A DNA stretch of 11,826 nucleotides from Ignavibacteriaceae bacterium (lineage in GTDB: Bacteria; Bacteroidota; Ignavibacteria; Ignavibacteriales; Ignavibacteriaceae), in the NCBI GenBank assembly GCA_025449775.1, contig JANWIS010000080.1, positions 1 to 11,826 on the forward strand, given 5' to 3'. Every line of letters begins with the position of its first letter. Positions within the stretch are counted from its first letter, which is position 1. The notes beneath the pieces are model-generated. The model was not told the origin of the DNA, did no database searches, and worked only from the letters and a program-made list of their open reading frames with translations. This document shows positions 7,045-11,826 of this stretch, piece by piece. The translations under genes and the position numbers were made by a program.

Positions 7045-8925
7045 ATGAAACGACAATTACTCTCACTATTAATTTTCCCGATTTTAATCAGCAGTCTGTT
7101 CGCGCAAACTCTCGAAAGAGACCAGATAGATGAAAAATACAAATGGAGGCTTGCTGATATTTACGCATCAGTAAACGACTGGCAGGCGGATGTTGATATG
7201 CTGAATACTGATGTTGAAAAGCTTGCGGACTTTAAAGGAACACTCGCCCAAAGTTCCGGATCGCTTTACACGGCGCTCAAAACTGGTAATGCTTTCATAA
7301 AAACTTTATCAAAAGCATGGACTTATGCAAGCAACTTGAGCAATGAAAATCTTAATCTTGCTGAAAACCAGGCAATGCTTCAGCAGACGAATGCACTTAT
7401 AACCAAATTTGGAGAAGTTACAGCTTATTTTGAACCGGAAGTTCTTCAAATCCCCAAAGAAAAAATTGATCAGTTCTTTAAAGAAAATTCTGAGCTTGCA
7501 GTAAATTTTGATATGTATATTGATAATATTCAACGGCTCCGGATTCATACTTTAACTGAAGCCGAAGAAAAAATTCTCGCAAGCTTCGGATTAATTTCGG
7601 AAGTGCAGGGAGATGTTTACGATATTTTCACGAATGCAGAAAAACCTTTTCCAAAAGTTACTCTTGCATCCGGAGAAGAAGTTGAACTGACTCCGGCTTC
7701 TTATACAAAATATAGAAGTGAAGAAAATCGTGAAGACAGAGCGAAAGTATTTGAAGCTTTTTTTAATGGGTATGGTAATTTTAAAAATACACTCGGAGCT
7801 AATCTTGGGGGTAAAGTAAAGAAGGATTGGGTTTATGCAAAGAACCGGCAATATGAATCATCGCTTGAAGCAGCATTGAATTCAGATAATCTTCCCGTTT
7901 CAGTTTACGAAACTTTGATTGAACAGGTTAATAATAATTTACCAACTCTTCACCGTGCACTTGATTTAAAGAAACGAATGCTTGGTATTGATGAACTTCA
8001 CTACTACGATCTTTATGTTCCGCTTGTTCAGAAAGTAGATATGAGCTTTACTGTTGAACAGGGACAAAATGTTTTGCTCGATGCCTTAAAACCATTGGGT
8101 GAAGAATATATTTCTACATTACAAAAATCTTACGCTGAAAGATGGATTGATTATATGCCTACTACCGGTAAAAGAAGCGGTGCTTATTCAACAGGTGGAG
8201 CTTACGACATTCATCCATTTATATTAATGAACTGGACAGATGATTACGAATCAGTTTCAACACTTGCTCATGAGCTTGGTCATACAATGCACAGTTATTT
8301 TTCAAATAAAACTCAACCGTTCTCAAAAGCAGATTATGCTATATTCGTTGCAGAGATAGCCTCAACGGTAAATGAAAATTTGCTTAACAATTACATGGTA
8401 AAAAATGCAAAGACTGATGAAGAAAGACTTTATCTGCTTGGAAGTTATTTGGAACTGTTGAGAACAACGATTTTCCGTCAAACTTCATTTGCTGAATTCG
8501 AATGGGAAATACATAAAAAAGTTGAACGCGAAGAACCAATTACGGGCAAAGATATGTGTGCAATTTATTTTGATATCGTAAAAAGATATTATGGACACGA
8601 CAATGCTGTTTGTGTTGTTGATGATTACATCCAGTACGAATGGGCTTACATACCACACTTCCTTGGTTACAACTATTATGTTTTCCAATATGCAACATCA
8701 TTGATTTATGGAACCGCAATTGTTGAAAAGATGATTGAGAATGGTCAGCCGTCAGTTGATGCTTACTATAATATTTTGAAAGGCGGCGGATCAAAATATG
8801 CTACCGAATTAATTCAGGACGCCGGGATTGACCCGATGTCACCAGAGCCTGTGACGCTTACTATTCAGAAGATGAACAAAGTTATGGATCAGATGGAAGA
8901 GATTTTAAGCAGAACAAACAAATAA
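7045..8925 (+). CDS. pepF: exported oligoendopeptidase F (M3 family)
   Basis: PepF-type zinc endopeptidases cut short peptides (about 7-20 residues) inside a closed channel. The catalytic motif HELGH is at residues 409-413, followed after 24 residues by the third zinc ligand in AEIASTVNE (E437). Other family signatures are GKRSGAYS at 375-382 and GYNYYVFQYATS at 541-552, which contains the Tyr residues lining the substrate pocket. The M3B N-terminal helical domain fills residues 30-330. Unlike cytoplasmic PepF, this one has a signal peptide (MKRQLLSLL...SSLFAQ, cleavage near residue 20), so it should act in the periplasm or outside the cell. At 626 residues it is near the usual length of about 600. 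AGGTGA lies 5 bases before the ATG. It is separated by 153 bases and a weak hairpin from the channel gene, and so is probably transcribed on its own. No key residue is missing. Confidence 0.94.
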   Translation: MKRQLLSLLIFPILISSLFAQTLERDQIDEKYKWRLADIYASVNDWQADVDMLNTDVEKLADFKGTLAQSSGSLYTALKTGNAFIKTLSKAWTYASNLSNENLNLAENQAMLQQTNALITKFGEVTAYFEPEVLQIPKEKIDQFFKENSELAVNFDMYIDNIQRLRIHTLTEAEEKILASFGLISEVQGDVYDIFTNAEKPFPKVTLASGEEVELTPASYTKYRSEENREDRAKVFEAFFNGYGNFKNTLGANLGGKVKKDWVYAKNRQYESSLEAALNSDNLPVSVYETLIEQVNNNLPTLHRALDLKKRMLGIDELHYYDLYVPLVQKVDMSFTVEQGQNVLLDALKPLGEEYISTLQKSYAERWIDYMPTTGKRSGAYSTGGAYDIHPFILMNWTDDYESVSTLAHELGHTMHSYFSNKTQPFSKADYAIFVAEIASTVNENLLNNYMVKNAKTDEERLYLLGSYLELLRTTIFRQTSFAEFEWEIHKKVEREEPITGKDMCAIYFDIVKRYYGHDNAVCVVDDYIQYEWAYIPHFLGYNYYVFQYATSLIYGTAIVEKMIENGQPSVDAYYNILKGGGSKYATELIQDAGIDPMSPEPVTLTIQKMNKVMDQMEEILSRTNK

Positions 8926-8934
8926 AAATTATGC

Positions 8935-8961
8935 AGCTGTCACGGTTATGCCGTGACAGCT
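8935..8961. terminator. perfect 11-bp hairpin after pepF, without a T run
   Basis: AGCTGTCACGG (8935-8945), loop TTATG, then CCGTGACAGCT (8951-8961). The perfect stem starts 9 bases after the pepF stop codon. On the plus strand it is followed by TAAAATCCC, not a T run; on the minus strand it is followed by a T-rich stretch. Position argues for an end-of-transcript or mRNA 3'-stabilising structure for pepF. Confidence 0.6.
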
Positions 8962-9074
8962 TAAAATCCCAGCATTCAACTCAACCCCTGATTCCACTTT
9001 CCTTGTGCTTTAACTTTTCCCCTTTACTTATTTATTGTCATTAGTTATACTTCAGTTAAAATCTATCTACTAAT

Positions 9075-10100
9075 ATGAAATATTTAAAAATAATCTTATT
9101 AAATCTGATCTTGTTTTCCTCAATGCTTTTTCCGCAGGAAGAACGAAAAGTTCTGGTTGAAGTTTTTACAAACTCTCATTGTCCTCTTTGTCCGCCTGCA
9201 CACAATGTAATAACAAACTATCTTGCAGGGCCGAACGGTGATAAAATAAGTTATATTTATTATCATATGATCTATCCTTATTCAGATGATCCGCTTTACT
9301 GGGAAAGTATGGAAGGATCTGATGCAAGAGATAATTATTACAATCCTGTTAATGCAACACCGCAAGGCTGGTTTGAAGGAGTTCATCAAAGCAGTCACAC
9401 AGGTTGGATGGCAAGTTTGGATAATCTGGTAATGCAAGAAAGTCCGTTGCGAATAATTCTCACTGGGACAAGAACGTCAGCAAAGTTTAATGTCAATGCT
9501 GAACTGATACGAACAGGGAATATCCCCGATAGTGATATTGTCATCCATTTTATTGTGGTTGAAGATCTTTTCTTTGACGGCAGAAACACTATTTCAAATC
9601 ATAAGCAAGTAATGAGAAAAATGCTTCCGGCTCCGGATGGACAAGCCTTTTCAATAAACCTGAATGAAACTATTAATATTGAACAAGCAATAGAAATTGA
9701 ATCCGGTTGGGATGCTGATAGTTTGAGCGTGGTTGTGTTTGTTCAAAGCTCAGGATCTAAAACTGTTTACCAATCAGAAACAATTGGTCATGGTGAGCTA
9801 ATAGTTTCAGTCAAAGATGAATCCGAAATAATTCCGGAAGGATTTATTTTAAAACAGAATTTTCCAAATCCATTTAACCCGAAAACTAAAATAACATTTG
9901 TCATCGGTCATTCATCAATCGTTTCATTAAAGGTTTATGATGATTTGGGCAATGAAATTACAACTCTTGTAAACAAAGAACTTCCGGCCGGAGAATATGA
10001 AATTGAGTTCAATGGTCAGGAAATATCAAGCGGAATTTATTTTTACAGGCTAAAGGCTGAAGATTATACTGCTGTGAGGAAAATGATTTTAATTAAATAA
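9075..10100 (+). CDS. Omp28-like thioredoxin-fold protein with T9SS C-terminal sorting domain
   Basis: The 341-residue protein has a signal peptide (about residues 1-20, ending MLFPQ). Next comes a thioredoxin-like fold starting EVFTNSHCPLCPPAH, with the CxxC pair C36 and C39. P96 in NATPQGWFEGVH matches the cis-Pro loop of thioredoxins. This arrangement is that of the Omp28-related proteins of Bacteroidota. Residues 140-245 form a beta-rich middle region. Residues 257-341 are a type A T9SS sorting domain (NFPNPFNP, SLKVYDDLGNE, SSGIYFYRL, RKMILIK), which sends the protein through the outer membrane and is then removed or swapped for an anchor. A redox or disulfide-related role on the surface is an inference from the CxxC; the family has no firm function. 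No Shine-Dalgarno sequence precedes the ATG, which is common in Bacteroidota. It lies 17 bases upstream of the propeller gene and is probably co-transcribed with it. Confidence 0.86.
   Translation: MKYLKIILLNLILFSSMLFPQEERKVLVEVFTNSHCPLCPPAHNVITNYLAGPNGDKISYIYYHMIYPYSDDPLYWESMEGSDARDNYYNPVNATPQGWFEGVHQSSHTGWMASLDNLVMQESPLRIILTGTRTSAKFNVNAELIRTGNIPDSDIVIHFIVVEDLFFDGRNTISNHKQVMRKMLPAPDGQAFSINLNETINIEQAIEIESGWDADSLSVVVFVQSSGSKTVYQSETIGHGELIVSVKDESEIIPEGFILKQNFPNPFNPKTKITFVIGHSSIVSLKVYDDLGNEITTLVNKELPAGEYEIEFNGQEISSGIYFYRLKAEDYTAVRKMILIK
9855..10100 (+). repeat. T9SS tail cassette, copy 1
   Basis: These 246 bases encode the last 81 residues and the stop codon of the Omp28-like gene. They align without gaps to 11513-11758. 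By manual count 205 of 246 bases (83%) and 60 of 81 residues (74%) are identical. Confidence 0.85.
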
Positions 10101-10105
10101 TAGTT

Positions 10106-10110
10106 AAGGA
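10106..10110 (+). promoter_or_regulatory. Shine-Dalgarno site pointing to an ACG start at 10118
   Basis: AAGGA, 5 bases after the stop codon of the Omp28-like gene, is followed after 7 bases by ACG at 10118-10120. That is the expected distance for a start codon, and a signal peptide follows immediately in frame. There is no ATG, GTG or TTG in this frame between the stop codon at 10094-10096 and the TTG at 10397. Confidence 0.6.
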
Positions 10111-10117
10111 AATTCCG

Positions 10118-11758
10118 ACGAAAACATTTTACTTCTTCGCAATAATTTATCTATGCGGTGTATCATATCCGCAGGTAAAGGAAGAATGGGTCGCGAGATA
10201 TAATGGACCCATTGGTGGTTATGACATCGCACACGATATAGCTGTTGATGACTTTGGAAACGTCTATGTCACAGGCTCCAGCCAGGGCATTGGAACGGGA
10301 CAAGACTATATAACTATTAAATATAATTCAGATGGTATTGAAGAATGGACTGCTCGTTACAACGCTGAAAATAATTTTCACGACCAGGCTTACAGCTTGG
10401 CCATTGATAATTCCGGAAATGTTTATGTAACCGGAGGAAGTTTTGGAAATGGAACTGAAAGGGATTTCCTTACAATAAAATATAATTCAAATGGTGATAC
10501 GCTTTGGACAAAAAGATTTAACGGTCCAGGTTTTGAGATTGATGAATCAGTTTTTATTGTACTTGATAATGAAGCAAATGTATATATCACAGGTTACAGT
10601 GATACCGGGGATAACCTGGATTATCACACCATAAAATATAACTCTGCCGGAATCCAGCAATGGGCTTCTTTCTATAATGGACCTGCTGGCCCATTCGGAA
10701 GTGAGGACCGTCCGCATTTTCTTTCTGTTGATGATAGTGGAAATGTATATGTCACCGGTGAAAGCAGTGCCGGCTTAATTGGTATTGGTCTCGATATGTA
10801 TGCAACAGTTAAATATAATAAGTTTGGTGATTCGGTCTGGACTGCAAGATATAAAGGTCCGGGAGTAGAAGGTTTAAGCCAGGCTTATGCACTCGATGTA
10901 GATGATCACGGTAATGTGTTTGTTACAGGAAGAAGCGATCCGTTCAGCGCATTCGGAAATAATTTTGATATGCTTACAATTAAATACAATGCTGAAGGTG
11001 ACTCGCAGTGGGTTCATCGGTACAATGGACCGGGCAACAGCAGTGATGTGGCAAATGATATTGAAGTTGATAGTGATGGAAATATTATTGTAACAGGGTT
11101 GAGTGTCAGAAACAATGCTTCGGAATATTTTACGATTAAATTTAATCAGGCCGGAGATACTTTATGGACGGCTCGATATAATGGACCCGGTGGTTTAAAT
11201 TCTGCCAGTTCTCTTTCTATTGATAAGGATAATAATATTTATGTTACAGGACTTAGCAGAGGCAATGGAACTGAGCGTGATTACGCAACATTAAAATATA
11301 ATAGTTCGGGAGATCAGATCTGGGTTCAGCGTTATAACGGACCAGGAAACGGAGACGATGAAGCAAACGCAATGACTGTCGATTACCTTGGCAACATTTA
11401 TATAACCGGTAATAGTTTTGGGGGCGGGATGGACTATGCGACAATCAAATACAACTCTGGTGTCACATCTGTCGAAAATGAATCTGTTTCCATAAATCAA
11501 TGCATCCTGAATCAAAACTATCCAAATCCATTTAACCCGGTAACAAAAATTACATTTGTCATTGGTCATCAGTCAGTCGTTTCATTAAAAGTTTATGATG
11601 TTCTGGGAAATGAACTTGCAACTCTTGTAAAGAAAGAACTTCCGGCTGGAAAATATGAGGTTGTGTTCGACGGTCAGGAACTATCAAGTGGAATTTATTT
11701 TTTCAGGCTCAAGGTTAAAGATTTTATTGACGTACGGAAAATGGTTTTAATGAAATAG
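10118..11758 (+). CDS. secreted SBBP beta-propeller protein with T9SS sorting domain, apparent ACG start
   Basis: This gene encodes a cell-surface or secreted repeat protein of unknown target. The first conventional start is TTG at 10397, but the frame upstream is clearly coding. From ACG at 10118 it reads (M)KTFYFFAIIYLCGVSYPQ, a signal peptide, then a full propeller repeat that a TTG start would destroy. With this start the protein has 546 residues. Eight SBBP repeats of 52-59 residues follow, each of the form xxWxxRYNGP...D..GNVYVTG.S...DY.TIKYNS.G, with blade Trp codons at 10187, 10346, 10505, 10661, 10838, 11009, 11165 and 11321; this suggests an eight-bladed propeller. Residues 466-546 are a T9SS sorting domain. 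It lies 17 bases after the Omp28-like gene, so the two likely share a transcript. Propellers of this type usually bind proteins or glycans; no catalytic motif is visible. Confidence 0.82.
   Translation, partial: TKTFYFFAIIYLCGVSYPQVKEEWVARYNGPIGGYDIAHDIAVDDFGNVYVTGSSQGIGTGQDYITIKYNSDGIEEWTARYNAENNFHDQAYSLAIDNSGNVYVTGGSFGNGTERDFLTIKYNSNGDTLWTKRFNGPGFEIDESVFIVLDNEANVYITGYSDTGDNLDYHTIKYNSAGIQQWASFYNGPAGPFGSEDRPHFLSVDDSGNVYVTGESSAGLIGIGLDMYATVKYNKFGDSVWTARYKGPGVEGLSQAYALDVDDHGNVFVTGRSDPFSAFGNNFDMLTIKYNAEGDSQWVHRYNGPGNSSDVANDIEVDSDGNIIVTGLSVRNNASEYFTIKFNQAGDTLWTARYNGPGGLNSASSLSIDKDNNIYVTGLSRGNGTERDYATLKYNSSGDQIWVQRYNGPGNGDDEANAMTVDYLGNIYITGNSFGGGMDYATIKYNSGVTSVENESVSINQCILNQNYPNPFNPVTKITFVIGHQSVVSLKVYDVLGNELATLVKKELPAGKYEVVFDGQELSSGIYFFRLKVKDFIDVRKMVLMK
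10181..11460 (+). repeat. eight tandem coding repeats (SBBP propeller blades)
   Basis: The units start about every 156-177 bases, measured between conserved Trp codons. Blades 2 and 7 share the insert motif GNGTERD, and blades 4 and 5 carry longer loops (59 and 57 residues). The first blade lies wholly upstream of the first conventional start codon at 10397, and so does most of the second. Confidence 0.85.
11513..11758 (+). repeat. T9SS tail cassette, copy 2
   Basis: This encodes the last 81 residues and the stop codon of the propeller protein and is collinear with 9855-10100. Among the 60 codons for identical residues, only about 14 differ, so synonymous sites are far from saturated. Confidence 0.85.
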
Positions 11759-11826
11759 CCAGAGAATGATCTTTCCAGAAGCTTCATAAAATTACCGCTA
11801 ATCATTAATCGGTTGAAATTCGAAAT

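Noticed and set aside
7309..8794. Reading frames antisense to pepF
   Set aside because: They have low-complexity, unrecognisable translations opposite conserved M3 sequence, with no start signals.
10112..10114. ATT as start of the propeller gene
   Set aside because: It is only one base from the AAGGA site, too close for initiation; ACG at 10118 has normal spacing.
10397..10399. TTG as the start of the propeller gene
   Set aside because: It lies in the middle of the second repeat, leaves a complete repeat and a signal peptide untranslated, and has no suitable ribosome binding site.
10181..11460. Tandem repeats as a CRISPR array or non-coding satellite
   Set aside because: The periodicity of 156-177 bases, codon-level variation and steady reading frame show protein repeats, not short identical repeats with spacers.
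11780..11820. Possible terminator after the propeller gene (ACCG ... CGGT near 11793-11812)
   Set aside because: The stem has only four base pairs, with a poor loop and no T run; the window ends before a better candidate could appear.
1..11826. A new defence, mobile or biosynthetic system
   Set aside because: All major genes fall in known families; there is no transposase, integrase, toxin-antitoxin pair, nuclease-helicase cluster, tRNA or attachment-site repeat.

Overview
The window comes from an AT-rich bacterial chromosome, most likely the Ignavibacteria (Bacteroidota/Chlorobi side). Three things point there: two secreted proteins ending in the type IX secretion (T9SS) sorting domain in the 'QNFPNPFNP...SLKVYDxLGNE...SSGIYFYRL...RKMxLxK' style common in that lineage; a short housekeeping sigma factor without region 1.1, as in Bacteroidota; and a metallopeptidase with the same shortened zinc motif known from Caldithrix. 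This placement is inferred from motifs, not from a search.

Layout. 3-2093 (+): most of a DNA polymerase II (family B), cut by the left edge. 2094-2416: a 323-base gene-free stretch with inverted repeats, upstream of 2417-3277 (+), the primary sigma factor, which has an odd 5' end. 3294-3320: a strong bidirectional terminator between convergent genes. 3369-5045 (-): a lipoprotein-type M49 peptidase (dipeptidyl peptidase III family) with HEMSH instead of HExxGH. 5046-5220: a divergent intergenic region. 5221-6891 (+): an MscS-type channel with a periplasmic N-terminal domain. 7045-8925 (+): an exported M3 oligoendopeptidase F. 8935-8961: a perfect hairpin. 9075-10100 (+): an Omp28-like thioredoxin-fold protein with CPLC and a T9SS tail. 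10118-11758 (+): an eight-repeat SBBP beta-propeller protein with a T9SS tail, apparently beginning at ACG.

How they fit together. The left part is core information processing (repair polymerase, sigma factor). The rest is cell envelope: a membrane-anchored and an exported peptidase that could take part in breaking down peptides outside the cytoplasm, a tension-gated channel, and a two-gene unit of T9SS cargo. The last two genes are 17 nt apart and share an ungapped 246-nt tail that is 83% identical by manual count, so they look like an operon whose sorting domains were copied from each other or from a recent common source.

I found no phage, transposase, CRISPR array, tRNA, rRNA or defence system, and nothing that amounts to a new multi-gene system. 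The most useful leads are the hidden N-terminus with an ACG start at 10118, the sigma-factor 5' end (TTG start or one-base frame problem), the M49 pentapeptide motif, the paired T9SS tails, and the structured gap before the sigma gene.
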